From: Kiloniellales bacterium
GTDB lineage: Bacteria > Pseudomonadota > Alphaproteobacteria > Kiloniellales > JAKSDN01
Direction of reading: 5' to 3'
Length of the DNA: 56,051 bases
NCBI GenBank assembly: GCA_028280455.1
Contig: JANQLT010000214.1
Coordinates: 1 to 56,051 of the forward strand
A program made the position numbers and the translations under genes. Below are positions 34,690 to 43,068 of the stretch, piece after piece. How positions within the stretch are numbered: the stretch's first letter is position 1; every line of letters starts with the position of its first letter. The notes beneath the pieces were generated by a model. The model saw only the letters and a program-made list of their open reading frames with translations. It made no database searches and was not told the DNA's origin.

Positions 34690-35112
34690 ATGACGGAGAA
34701 AGCCAAGACCAAGGCCGCCCCCGCGGCGAAGAGCATGCCGACCGGGATCGGCGAGGCCGGCAACGGCACGAGCGACATGGTGATGGCGGCCAATGCCAAG
34801 GCCATGGACGTCTTCGCCCGGGCCTGCCAGGCAAGCTTCCAGGGCTGGGCCTCGATGAACAGCGAGGTCGCCGACTTCATGGCCAAGCGCTTCAAGCTCG
34901 ACGCCGAGTTGAGCGCGTCGCTGGCACGTTGCGAGACCTGGGAGGACGCGGTCACCCTGCAGCAGGACTGGGCTCGGCAAGCCGCCGAGAACTACGCGGA
35001 TGAGGCCAACCGGCTGATGGAGCTGTCGTCCAAGCTGGCCAACGAGCAGTGGAAACCGGTCTGGCAGCAGGCCGACGACATCGTGGCCGACCTGGGCAAG
35101 GCCACGAGCTGA
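34690..35112 (+). CDS. Phasin-family protein
   Basis: A 140-residue, mostly helical, amphipathic protein of the phasin (phasin_2) type, expected on the surface of polyhydroxyalkanoate granules where it limits coalescence. After an Ala/Lys-rich leader (TEKAKTKAAPAAKSM) the core has NAKAMDVFARACQASFQGWA, SMNSEVADFMAKRFKLDAEL, LARCETWEDAVTLQQDWARQ and ENYADEANRLMELSSKLANE, the standard phasin helix pattern. GGAGGG precedes the ATG. No PHA synthase is in the window. Some phasin-like proteins are not granule-bound, so function is family-level. Confidence 0.83.
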   Translation: MTEKAKTKAAPAAKSMPTGIGEAGNGTSDMVMAANAKAMDVFARACQASFQGWASMNSEVADFMAKRFKLDAELSASLARCETWEDAVTLQQDWARQAAENYADEANRLMELSSKLANEQWKPVWQQADDIVADLGKATS

Positions 35113-35162
35113 CGGCTAGCGCGGCGCCCGACTAGGTGGCATCGCCGGCCCGCTGTCCAAGG

Positions 35163-35317
35163 GAAACGAACCGCCCCCTCACCCAGCTCCGGCTAAGCTC
35201 AGCCTTCGGCTTCGCTAAGCCTCCACGGCCCTCTCCCCCGTCGGGGGAGAGGGATGCGCAGGCTTGGTGAGGCGCAGCCGAACCTAGCCGGAGCTGGGTG
35301 AGGGGGCGGTTCGTTTC
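35163..35317. repeat. Large palindromic element B, copy 1
   Basis: Arms of 33 bp (35163-35195 and 35285-35317) are exact complements, flanking an inner hairpin CCCTCTCCCCCG (35229-35240) and its complement (35242-35253) around a single T, so the whole element can form a cruciform. It lies in the phasin/amidotransferase convergent gap. A diverged copy in the opposite orientation is at 43069-43222. Confidence 0.85.
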
Positions 35318-35406
35318 GATGTCGAAGGCGGCCGCGACGGGCGGCAATTGCCAGAGCGCTAGCGGACGAGCGGACCGCTGCCGGTTCCTCGCAAGTAGGG
35401 AGTCCT

Positions 35407-36108
35407 TTAGCGCGGCGCGGTGCCCAGCCAGCGGTCCAGGAAGGCCTCGAACCAGTCGCGCATCGGCGGGTCGTAGCGCTCGCCGTCTTGCCGCTGGCGC
35501 TCTTCGGGATGGGCGCCCGGCGAGGCCAGCATGTGCCCGGCCTCGGTAATCCAGCGCTGAAAGACCGCCGGCGAGACCTCGGGGTGAAACTGCAGCCCGT
35601 AGGCCCGATCGCCGTAGCGGAAGGCCTGGTTCTCGAAGGTCGTGCCCCTGGCCAGGTGCACGGCGCCCTCGGGGATGCCGAAGCCCTCCTGGTGCCAGTG
35701 GTAGACGTGCATCGGCGCCGGCAGGAAGTCGGCGCCCTCGGGCGTCGGCTCGATCGGGTAATAGCCGATCTCGTGCAGGCCCTCGGGATGCTTGCGCACC
35801 TCGGCGCCCAGGGCCCGCGCCAGGAGCTGCGCGCCCAGGCAGATCCCGAGCAGCGGGACGCCGTCGGCGACGCAGCGGCCCATCCAGTCCATCTCCTCGT
35901 GCAGGTAGCAGCGCTCGTGGATCTCGCTCAGGTTCTCCGCGCCGCCGTAGACCACCACCGCCGCGATCTCCGGGCCCGGCTCCGGCAGCGCCTCGCCGCG
36001 GCCGGGGTTGCGCCATTCGACGGCGAAGCCGCGCTCGGCGATCATCCGCGAGGCGCGGTCGTCGCGCTGACCGATGGGATGGTCGACCAGGATCACTTTC
36101 GCGCTCAT
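35407..36108 (-). CDS. Class I glutamine amidotransferase-like protein
   Basis: 233 residues of the GATase1 fold related to GMP synthase glutaminase domains. Nucleophile elbow LLGICLGAQLLARALGAEVR with Cys, and the catalytic His in YGLQFHPEVSPAVFQRW; PMHVYHWHQEGFGIPEGAVH is a family substrate loop. No synthetase domain is fused, so it either supplies ammonia to a partner or hydrolyses a gamma-glutamyl compound. The start at 36108 overlaps the stop of the upstream cysteine-cluster gene (ATGA), which argues for translational coupling. Frame extends upstream to 36351 inside that gene, not used. Substrate unknown. Confidence 0.87.
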   Translation of the reverse strand: MSAKVILVDHPIGQRDDRASRMIAERGFAVEWRNPGRGEALPEPGPEIAAVVVYGGAENLSEIHERCYLHEEMDWMGRCVADGVPLLGICLGAQLLARALGAEVRKHPEGLHEIGYYPIEPTPEGADFLPAPMHVYHWHQEGFGIPEGAVHLARGTTFENQAFRYGDRAYGLQFHPEVSPAVFQRWITEAGHMLASPGAHPEERQRQDGERYDPPMRDWFEAFLDRWLGTAPR

Positions 36109-36815
36109 GGGCTCACCCCTCTGATGCGGTTGTCCAGGAAGGCCGCCATGTGGAAGGCGGCCTGCGCCGGCTCGTAGACGTAGGCCGCCCCGGCCGGGCA
36201 GGCACGCCGGGCCCGGCAGGCGATGGCCATGCAGTCGGCACCCTCGGGCGCCTGCAGGTGGCCGGCACAGGCGCCGACGTCGTAGCCCGGCGCGGTGAAG
36301 GCGCCGACCGGACAGGCGCCCAGGCAAGGCCTCTGCGCGCAGGACTCGCAAGGCAGGGGCCGCGTCTCCCGCGCCGGCAGGCCGAGGCGCCGCGGCAGCA
36401 GCAGGGCCGCGCGATAGGCGTGCCAGAGGCCGTAGTCCGGGTGGATCAGCAGGCCGAGCGGCGACTCGGCGACCGGCTCGCAGCGCTTGGCCCAGGCGAT
36501 GAAGGGCCAGTAGGGCGGGCCGCCGAAGGGATAGAGCGCCAGCGCGCCGAGCGCCTCGGCCAGGGCGCCCACCACGCGCGCGGTCCAGCGGTTCATCGGA
36601 TCGCCCGCGCCGTCACCATGCTCCGGCGCGGCGGCGAAGTGTTGCCAAAGGGCCGGCCCGGCATTGCCGATCAGGATCAGGCTCGCCGCCGCCTGGCCGT
36701 CCGGCAAGGCCGGCAGCTCGTCCGCCGGCTCGGGATGGAAGCCGCCGCGCAGGATCAGGCCCTGCGCCGCCAGGGCCGCTTCGAGCGCGTCGCGATCGAG
36801 GCTGTCCCGGGCCAC
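36105..36815 (-). CDS. Cysteine-rich protein, probably 4Fe-4S binding
   Basis: 236 residues from GTG 36815, which follows the methyltransferase stop by eight bases. The C-terminal third holds two cysteine groups: LPCESCAQRPCLGACPVGAF (C-x2-C-x4-C-x3-CP) and then ACAGHL, ADCMAI, ACRARRACPAG, consistent with one or two 4Fe-4S clusters of ferredoxin type. The N-terminal part has RGGFHPEPADELPA and NAGPALWQHF, and the middle has LYPFGGPPYWPFIAWAKRCE. The overall pattern resembles epoxyqueuosine reductase-type ferredoxin domains, but no cobalamin domain is visible. Function unknown; electron transfer to a partner in the same operon is inference. Stop overlaps the amidotransferase start. Confidence 0.75.
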   Translation of the reverse strand: MARDSLDRDALEAALAAQGLILRGGFHPEPADELPALPDGQAAASLILIGNAGPALWQHFAAAPEHGDGAGDPMNRWTARVVGALAEALGALALYPFGGPPYWPFIAWAKRCEPVAESPLGLLIHPDYGLWHAYRAALLLPRRLGLPARETRPLPCESCAQRPCLGACPVGAFTAPGYDVGACAGHLQAPEGADCMAIACRARRACPAGAAYVYEPAQAAFHMAAFLDNRIRGVSP

Positions 36816-36823
36816 GCCGGCCG

Positions 36824-37618
36824 CTAGACCCACTTCATCAGGGTCTGCGGATGCGGCACGTAGTCGACCGGCTCGATCCGCAGCCAGGCGGTGGAGTTCT
36901 GGGCCCGCTGCACCTTCTCGATCAGGTGCATCAAGGTGAAGCGGCGCTGCGCGACCAGCGCGGTCAGAGTCTCCCGGCGCTCGGGCGAGGCCGTCGCCAG
37001 GAAGCGGCGCGGCACCTTGGCGTGGTTGAGCTGGTCGACCAGCTTCTCGAGGAAGAGATAGCTGGTCAGGCTGGTCGAGGCGGAGTCGATCATGATCGAC
37101 CCGCACTCCGCCATGTGCGGCAGGAAGAGCGTCAGGCTGTCCAGGATGTCGTCCGGCTTGCGGGCGATGTCGAGGAACAGGAAGTCGATCGGCTGCTGCA
37201 GAAAGCCGAAGCGCTCGGGCGTGAAGTCGGCCTCCTTGGTGACGTCGATCGGCTGCTGCAGGAAGCGCACCTGCCGGCCGAGTCCCAGCAGCTCGATCGA
37301 GCCCTGCACGAAGGCCGGATAGGTCAGGTCCTCGGGATCGAAGGCGTCGAAGGGCGGCACCTCGAGCAGCGGCCCGATGGCGACCTGGAACTGCTCCCGG
37401 CTCTGCCAGTGGCTGCCGTCGTCGAGGGTCCAGACCTGGCCCTCGCCGTTCTCCTTGACCGCCTGGCCCATCCAGAAGGCCGTGGCGCCGAGGCCCGTGC
37501 CCAGCTCGACGATGTTCAGCGGCCGCTCGCGGCGCACCAGGCTATAGAACAGCAGCGCGACCTCCTCGCTGCCGTAGACATGGCCGATCCGATTGGCCAG
37601 CTCCAGGAGCGGCACCAT
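36824..37618 (-). CDS. Class I SAM-dependent methyltransferase-like protein
   Basis: 264 residues. The SAM motif I is NIVELGTGLGATAFWMGQAV with the acidic residue in TLDDGSHW after it, and PIDFLFLDIARKPDDILDSL matches the motif IV region; the core Rossmann-like fold is recognisable. An internal duplication gives two copies of FLQQPID 20 residues apart (37186-37205 and 37246-37265 on DNA). Start at ATG 37618; a GTG two codons earlier is possible, and the reading frame continues upstream without family signal. Substrate is not predictable. Followed, eight bases later, by the cysteine-rich gene and then the amidotransferase, so the three form a compact operon. Confidence 0.75.
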   Translation of the reverse strand: MVPLLELANRIGHVYGSEEVALLFYSLVRRERPLNIVELGTGLGATAFWMGQAVKENGEGQVWTLDDGSHWQSREQFQVAIGPLLEVPPFDAFDPEDLTYPAFVQGSIELLGLGRQVRFLQQPIDVTKEADFTPERFGFLQQPIDFLFLDIARKPDDILDSLTLFLPHMAECGSIMIDSASTSLTSYLFLEKLVDQLNHAKVPRRFLATASPERRETLTALVAQRRFTLMHLIEKVQRAQNSTAWLRIEPVDYVPHPQTLMKWV

Positions 37619-37665
37619 CGCCGGCACATCGATCGCTTTGCTCCGCTCCTCCCGCAAGCGCCTCG

Positions 37666-37699
37666 CTCCCCGAAAAGCCCGGTTTTCCGGGGCGGAGCC
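37666..37699. promoter_or_regulatory. Hairpin between the YcgN-like gene and the methyltransferase
   Basis: Near-perfect inverted repeat with arms CTCCCCGAAAA (from 37667) and TTTTCCGGGG (37683-37692), one bulged base, loop GCCCGG. On the minus strand it lies downstream of the YcgN-like gene and upstream of the methyltransferase. No U-tract follows, so it may be a weak terminator, attenuator or simply a stem. Confidence 0.4.
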
Positions 37700-37770
37700 T
37701 GCCAGAGCCCGGCGCGGGCGGCAAGGTCGTCGGGCGGCTCGTACGGCGGCTCGGGCTGCCGGCCCGACTC

Positions 37771-38214
37771 TCAAGCCGGCCAGGTGACGATGTGGTCCTC
37801 CAGCTCGGCGTCGGGGACGCGGGCCTCCGTCACCGCGCGGCCGCGCACGGAGATGCCGGCGCGATGCACGCTCTCCGGATCGCCGGAGACCAGCGGGTGC
37901 CACCAGGCCAGGTCCTTGCCCTCGGCGAGCAGCCGGTAGGCGCAGGTCGAGGGCATCCAGGAGAGATCGCCGACGGTCTCCGGCGTCAGCACGACGCAGT
38001 CCTCGACGATCTCCTTGCGCCGGGTGTAGTCGCCGCAGCGGCAGCTACCCAGGTCGAGCAGGTGACAGGAGACGTCGGTGTGGTGGATCGCGCCGCTGTC
38101 GGCGTCCTCCAGCTTGACCAGGCAGCACTTGCCGCAGCCGTCGCAGAGCGACTCCCACTCCGCGGGAGTCATCTCCGCCAGGCTCTTACGGCGCCAGAAG
38201 GGCTGATCCGACAA
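37771..38214 (-). CDS. YcgN/UPF0260-family cysteine cluster protein
   Basis: 147 residues, usual length. Cysteine pattern: [40 protein letters not shown], and [20 protein letters not shown], with conserved WMPSTCAYR and [15 protein letters not shown] typical of the UPF0260 family. Members contain a zinc- or iron-binding CxxCxxCC motif and have no established activity. It precedes the methyltransferase on the same strand, with a hairpin between. Confidence 0.9.
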   Translation of the reverse strand: MSDQPFWRRKSLAEMTPAEWESLCDGCGKCCLVKLEDADSGAIHHTDVSCHLLDLGSCRCGDYTRRKEIVEDCVVLTPETVGDLSWMPSTCAYRLLAEGKDLAWWHPLVSGDPESVHRAGISVRGRAVTEARVPDAELEDHIVTWPA

Positions 38215-38381
38215 GTCCCCGGCCTCCCGATGCAGACGAGGTAAAGCAGCTTAACCCAAGCGGCCCCGAGAGGCCCGGTGAACGCAAATTTCAGTGTAAC
38301 AAATACGACAAGTTCTTGACCGCCATGCCACCCGGCGGCAGGCTTTCCGAGGGGAGTCGACCGCGTCGGGATGCCAGCGAC

Positions 38382-39350
38382 ATGGCGCAAAAGGCCGAGA
38401 AGACAGGCCCGGAGCTCTACGGATTCTTCCTGATTCCGGGCTTCTCGATGCTCTCCTTCACCTCGGCCCTGGACCCGCTGCGGGCGGCCAACCGGCTCTC
38501 CGGACAGGAGCTCTACGACTGGAAGGTGATCTCCAGCGACGGCCAACAGGTCTGCTCCTCGGCCGGGATCGAGGTCGTCGCCCAGGCCGGAGTCGCCGAG
38601 GTCGAGCGCCTGGCCAACGTCATCATCGTCGGCGGCATCGACACCCATCTCTACGAAGACCGGGCGGTCTTCGGCTGGCTGCGGCGCCTGGCGCGGCAGG
38701 GCTGCCGGATCGGCGCGCTCTCGACGGGCAGCTACCTGCTGGCGCGCAGCGGCCTGCTCGACGGCTATCGCTGCACGGTGCATTGGGAGAACCTCGCCGG
38801 CTTCCAGGAAGCCTTCCCCGACCTGGAGGTTTCGGCCGAGCTGTTCGAGATCGACCGCACCCGCTTCACCTGCTCCGGCGGCACGGCCGCGCTCGACCTG
38901 ATGCTCTCGCTGATCGTCCTGGAGCACGGCCGGGAGCTCGCTATCCAGGTGGCCGAGCAGTTCTTCCACGAGCGGATCCGCGACAGCCACGACCAGCAGC
39001 GCATGGCGCTGCGCAGCCGCCTCGGCATCAGCCATCCCAAGCTGCTCAAGGTCATCGGTATGATGGAGGAGAACCTCGAGGAGCCCTGGCCGCGCAGCGA
39101 GCTGGCCCGGCGCGCCGAGCTTTCGACGCGGCAGCTCGAGCGGCTGTTCCGCAAGTACCTCGGCCGCACGCCGACCCGCTACTATCTCGAGCTGCGGCTC
39201 TACCGGGCCCGGGCGCTGCTGAACCAGACGGCCATGTCGGTGCTCGACGTGGCCCTGGCCTGCGGCTTCGTCTCCGCCTCGCACTTCTCCAAGTGCTACC
39301 GCGAGTTCTTCCATCGGACGCCGCGCGAGGAGCGGCGCCTGCCGGCGTGA
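38382..39350 (+). CDS. GlxA-family AraC transcriptional regulator
   Basis: 322 residues. N-terminal DJ-1/PfpI-like domain: ELYGFFLIPGFSMLSFTSAL, RLANVIIVGGIDTHLYEDRA, GALSTGSYLLARSGLLDGYR and CTVHWENLAGFQEAFPDLEV; the DJ-1 nucleophile position carries Ser in LSTGS, so it is a sensor, not an enzyme. C-terminal AraC domain: RSELARRAELSTRQLERLFR and VALACGFVSASHFSKCYREF. Members such as GbdR and CdhR sense betaine/carnitine-related amines, so a link to sarcosine metabolism is possible but not shown. The start is uncertain: ATG 38382 is given, with an in-frame ATG at 38325 and TTG at 38316. Stop overlaps the next gene (GTGA). Confidence 0.88.
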   Translation: MAQKAEKTGPELYGFFLIPGFSMLSFTSALDPLRAANRLSGQELYDWKVISSDGQQVCSSAGIEVVAQAGVAEVERLANVIIVGGIDTHLYEDRAVFGWLRRLARQGCRIGALSTGSYLLARSGLLDGYRCTVHWENLAGFQEAFPDLEVSAELFEIDRTRFTCSGGTAALDLMLSLIVLEHGRELAIQVAEQFFHERIRDSHDQQRMALRSRLGISHPKLLKVIGMMEENLEEPWPRSELARRAELSTRQLERLFRKYLGRTPTRYYLELRLYRARALLNQTAMSVLDVALACGFVSASHFSKCYREFFHRTPREERRLPA

Positions 39351-39685
39351 CGGCCGCGACGCCCTGGCGGCTGCTCGGCACGGCGCTGCTGGCGGGCCTG
39401 GCCGCGCAGGGGCCGGCCTGGGCGGAGGGCGACCCGGCCGAGGGCGAGCGCAAGGCCATCGAGACCTGCGCGCGCTGCCACGTCATCGGCAGCCACAACC
39501 CCTACGGCGGCATCAACTCCACACCCTCGTTCTGGATCATGCAGGAGAAGCCCCGGGTCTACGACGAAAAGCTGCTGAGCGTCACCAGCCGGCGGCCGCA
39601 CATCGGCATCGGCCTCGACCGGGCGGTGACCTTGCAGGACCTGGAGGACATCCTGTCCTACGTCCACACCTTGAGACGGCCTTGA
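39347..39685 (+). CDS. Exported c-type cytochrome, single heme
   Basis: 112 residues. GTG 39347 overlaps the stop of the GlxA-type gene (GTGA). A signal peptide (LLGTALLAGLAAQGPAWA) exports it to the periplasm. IETCARCHVIG is a CxxCH heme site near residue 45; a methionine in FWIMQEK may be the second ligand. The rest has no other cysteine pairs. Such cytochromes carry electrons to oxidases or dehydrogenases. It is followed, with a one-base stop/start overlap, by a large exported protein that could be its partner. Confidence 0.8.
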   Translation: MTAATPWRLLGTALLAGLAAQGPAWAEGDPAEGERKAIETCARCHVIGSHNPYGGINSTPSFWIMQEKPRVYDEKLLSVTSRRPHIGIGLDRAVTLQDLEDILSYVHTLRRP

Positions 39686-41328
39686 GTCACCGGCTGCGGC
39701 GCGTCAGCCGGGCACTGCTGATCCCGCTCGGCCTGCTGATCGGCGCTGCCGCGGCGTCGGCGCAGGAGCCGCCGGCGCTGGACAGCGTCACGGGCATCGG
39801 ACAGTGGCCGGTCAATGCCGAGCCGATCGCCTACCGCAACCGCCTCTGGTTCGCCAACGCGGTCAAGGGCCGCAACCACAACTCCGCCGACCTCTACAGC
39901 TACGATCCCTGGAGCGGCGAGCTGCGCTACGAGCGCAAGCTCTTCAGCCAGGACGCCGGCCGGCCGCTGGTCGCCGGCGGCCTGCTCTACTGGCCCCTGG
40001 AGGACTCGCGCTGGAGCCTCGGTTGGGGCGAGGCCATGGTCACCGACGGCGAGCACTGGCGCCTGCTGACCATCGCGAGCGCGCTCGGCTTCCACACCCA
40101 CGCCATGGCCGAGAGCCGCGGCAACCTGATCGCCGCCACCTCGGCCTGGCGCGCCGGACTGCAGGTCAGCGTCGACCGCGGCCTGAGCTGGCAGCCGGCC
40201 TACGAGCACCCGACGCCCGAGGGCCGGGTCAGCCGCATTGTCCGCCTGGCCGCGACCGACCTGGCCCTGTTCGGCGAGCTGGTCACCCGCGACAGCCGGC
40301 TGCTCCTCCAGTTCGTGCCGCAGAGCGGCACCATGGGCTTCGCGCCGGGCATGCCGGAGGGTGCCCGGCCGCGCGGCCTGATAGCTTGGCGCGACCGCGC
40401 CGCTTTCCTGCTGCGCGACGGCGAGCGCTGGGCGCTCTGGACGCACGACGGCCTGACAGCCAAGAAACTGGCCGGCGACCTCGGGCCCTGGCAGCGGCCG
40501 GTCCTCGGCGCCGGCGCCGACGCGCTCTGGGTCGCCGAGGGCGGCGAAGAAGGCAGCGAAGCCCGGCTCTGGCGCAGCGCGGCGGGTGACGACTGGCAGG
40601 TCCTCGCCCGCTTGCCGGGCGGCCGCCCGAGCGGCGTCGCCACCCTCGCCGGCGCGGTCTTCGTCACCGGTGCCGGCGCCGACGGACGCGGCCTGCTCTG
40701 GACCCAGCAGCCGCAGGAACCGACGGCGGCGCTGACCGGCCTGCCGGACCTGCCGCGCCGAAGCCCGCAGCCCCTGCCCTTCGCCGACTGGTCCGAAGCG
40801 GGCGCACGGCTCGATGCGCTGCTCGACGCGCCGGAGAGCTACGCGCGCCACGGCCGCGTCCTGCGCGACCTGGTCTTCCGGTTGGCCCTTGCGGAGCCGC
40901 CGGCGGGCTTCTTCGCCCAGCGGCTCTCCCGGCCCTTGCCCGACCGGACGCTGTCCCTGATCGGCGGCGCCGTCGAGCAGCCGGCCGCCGACCTCGGCCG
41001 CTGGATCCTGCTCTGGGGCATGGCGCTGGCCGGCGACGGCCCCGTGCCGAGCGAACTCCTCTCGGCGCCCTGGCACCTGCCGGACAACCCGAGCCAGAAG
41101 ACCTTCGGCGCGGCCCCGGCGGCCCTGGCCGCGGTGGCGCTGATCGGCCAGCGCGACCGGGCAACGCTGCAGGCGATCATGGATCGGCTAGGCCGGACGG
41201 AGGAGCCGGCCTGGCTGCGCGGCGACGCCCTCGGCGCCCTCAACGCCCTGACCGGCCAGCGGCTGGGCGTCGATGTCGCGGCCTGGCAAGCCTGGTGGCG
41301 CGAGGCCGGCGAGACTTGGCAGCCGTAA
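39682..41328 (+). CDS. Exported protein with predicted beta-propeller and helical C-terminus
   Basis: 548 residues from a TTG start that overlaps the cytochrome stop (TTGA). A signal peptide (RALLIPLGLLIGAAAASA) is followed by WFANAVKGRNHNSADLYSYD, WSLGWGEAMVTDGEHWRLLT, LQVSVDRGLSWQPAYEHPTP, and GLLWTQQPQEPTAALTGLPD, repeated beta blade-like segments of a propeller; the Asp-box-like VSVDRGLSWQ suggests sialidase/BNR-like repeats. The last 180 residues are helical and Ala/Leu-rich. No catalytic residues are recognised. Its tight coupling with a cytochrome suggests a periplasmic redox or sensing function (inference). Confidence 0.65.
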   Translation: MSHRLRRVSRALLIPLGLLIGAAAASAQEPPALDSVTGIGQWPVNAEPIAYRNRLWFANAVKGRNHNSADLYSYDPWSGELRYERKLFSQDAGRPLVAGGLLYWPLEDSRWSLGWGEAMVTDGEHWRLLTIASALGFHTHAMAESRGNLIAATSAWRAGLQVSVDRGLSWQPAYEHPTPEGRVSRIVRLAATDLALFGELVTRDSRLLLQFVPQSGTMGFAPGMPEGARPRGLIAWRDRAAFLLRDGERWALWTHDGLTAKKLAGDLGPWQRPVLGAGADALWVAEGGEEGSEARLWRSAAGDDWQVLARLPGGRPSGVATLAGAVFVTGAGADGRGLLWTQQPQEPTAALTGLPDLPRRSPQPLPFADWSEAGARLDALLDAPESYARHGRVLRDLVFRLALAEPPAGFFAQRLSRPLPDRTLSLIGGAVEQPAADLGRWILLWGMALAGDGPVPSELLSAPWHLPDNPSQKTFGAAPAALAAVALIGQRDRATLQAIMDRLGRTEEPAWLRGDALGALNALTGQRLGVDVAAWQAWWREAGETWQP

Positions 41329-41402
41329 GGGGCCGCCCGCTGCGCTTTCGCCCTCCCCGCGACGGGTGCTAAAGAGCGGCGGACCTTTTCGACCCTACCC
41401 GC

Positions 41403-41450
41403 TTGACCCTTTGCCCGTCCGACCCTTTGCCGGTCCGACCCTTTGCCGGT
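41403..41450. repeat. Three tandem 16-bp repeats upstream of hutH
   Basis: The unit CCGACCCTTTGCCGGT occurs exactly at 41419-41434 and 41435-41450, with a diverged copy at 41403-41418 (TTGACCCTTTGCCCGT). They lie in the 146-base region upstream of the hutH start; role unknown, possibly a regulator site or slippage product. Confidence 0.65.
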
Positions 41451-41474
41451 CCGGCCTACGAGAGGAGCCCGCCG

Positions 41475-43025
41475 ATGGCCGCGCCCGCCCCCGTCCAGCT
41501 CCAACCCGGCAGCCTGGACCTCGCCACCCTGCAGGCCTTCTGGCAGGGGCCCGGCGCCGTCGCCCTGGCGCCCGAGGCCTGGACGGCCATCGAGGCCGCC
41601 GCCGAGGCGGTCGCCGCCGTCCTACGCGACGACCGCACGGTCTACGGCGTCAACACCGGCTTCGGCCGCCTGGCCAAGACGCGGATCGACACGGCGCAGG
41701 TCGGCGAGCTGCAGCACCGCCTGCTGCTGTCGCACTGCGCCGGCACCGGCCCGGCGCTGCCGGCGCGGGTCGTGCGGCTGACCCTGCTGCTGAAGATCAA
41801 CGCCCTGGCGCGCGGCCACTCGGGCCTGCGCCGCGTCACCCTGGAGGCCCTGATGGCCCTGCTGGCGGCCGATGCCCTGCCGGTCGTGCCGGCCCAGGGC
41901 TCGGTCGGCGCCTCCGGCGACCTGGCGCCGCTGGCGCACCTGGCCGCGCCGCTGATCGGCGCCGGCGAGGTGCTGCTGGCCGGCGCGCGGCTGCCGGCCG
42001 CCGAGGTCTTGTCGCGGATCGGCCTGGAACCGCTGCAGCTCGCCGCCAAGGAGGGCCTGGCGCTGATCAACGGCACCCAGGTCTCGACCGCCCTGCTGCT
42101 CGACGCCCTGTTCCGGGCGCAGAACCTCTTCGCCGCGGGCCTGGCCGCCGGCGCGCTGAGCGTCGACGCCGCCTTGGGCAGCGACGCGCCCTTCGATGCC
42201 CGCCTGCATGAGCTGCGCGGCCAGCCGGGGCAGGAACGCGTCGCCGCCGAGCTGCGCCGGCTGCTCGAGGGCAGCGAGATCCGCGCTTCGCACCTGGACT
42301 GCGACCGGGTGCAGGACCCCTACTCCCTGCGCTGCCAGCCGCAGGTCATGGGCGCCGCGCTCGACGTGCTGCGGACCGCCACCGCCATGGCCCTGCGCGA
42401 GGCCAACGCGGTCTCCGACAATCCCCTGGTCTTCCCGGACACGGGCGAGGTGATCTCGGGCGGCAACTTCCACGCCGAGCCGGTGGCCCTGGCCGCCGAC
42501 ATGTCGGCGACGGCCCTGGCCGAGATCGGCGCGATCTCCGAGCGGCGCCTGGCGCTGCTGACCGACGCGGCGCTGTCCAGCCTGCCGCCCTTCCTCGCCG
42601 AGGAGCCGGGCCTCAACTCCGGCTTCATGGTCGCCCACGTCACCGCCGCCGCCCTGGCCAGCGAAAACAAGTCCCTCGCCCACCCGGCCAGCGTCGACAG
42701 CCTGCCGACCTCGGCCAACCAGGAGGACCACGTCTCCATGGCGACCTTCGGCGCCCGCCGGCTCGGCGCCATCGCCGACAACGTCGCCGGCATCCTGGCG
42801 ATCGAGCTGCTCGCCGCCACCGAGGGCCTCGACTTCCGCAAGCCCCTGGAGAGCAGCCCCGTCCTGCGCCAGGCCCGGGAGCGGATCCGCGAAGAGGTTC
42901 CGAGCCGCCCGACCGACCGGCCCTTCGACGGCGAGATCGACGCCGTACGGGCGATGATCGAGGCCGGCTGGTTCGCCGGGCTGCTCTGGCCCGAGGCGGG
43001 GGAGCAGCCGCTCCAAGCCGGGTAG
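41475..43025 (+). CDS. hutH: Histidine ammonia-lyase
   Basis: 516 residues, cytoplasmic homotetramer that deaminates L-histidine to urocanate, first step of histidine degradation. The MIO-forming triad is in QGSVGASGDLAPLAHLAAPL (ASG); other landmarks are DRTVYGVNTGFGRLAKTRID, LALINGTQVSTALLLDALF, RVQDPYSLRCQPQVMGAALD, NAVSDNPLVFPDTGEVISGG, and SVDSLPTSANQEDHVSMATF. GAGGAG stands seven bases before ATG 41475; the frame extends 24 codons earlier through the 16-bp repeats. It is alone here, whereas hutU and hutG are 28 kb to the left. Confidence 0.96.
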   Translation: MAAPAPVQLQPGSLDLATLQAFWQGPGAVALAPEAWTAIEAAAEAVAAVLRDDRTVYGVNTGFGRLAKTRIDTAQVGELQHRLLLSHCAGTGPALPARVVRLTLLLKINALARGHSGLRRVTLEALMALLAADALPVVPAQGSVGASGDLAPLAHLAAPLIGAGEVLLAGARLPAAEVLSRIGLEPLQLAAKEGLALINGTQVSTALLLDALFRAQNLFAAGLAAGALSVDAALGSDAPFDARLHELRGQPGQERVAAELRRLLEGSEIRASHLDCDRVQDPYSLRCQPQVMGAALDVLRTATAMALREANAVSDNPLVFPDTGEVISGGNFHAEPVALAADMSATALAEIGAISERRLALLTDAALSSLPPFLAEEPGLNSGFMVAHVTAAALASENKSLAHPASVDSLPTSANQEDHVSMATFGARRLGAIADNVAGILAIELLAATEGLDFRKPLESSPVLRQARERIREEVPSRPTDRPFDGEIDAVRAMIEAGWFAGLLWPEAGEQPLQAG

Positions 43026-43068
43026 ACGATAATGCAGTGGGCGGCATGGCAGGCCCGCAGCTTGGAGG

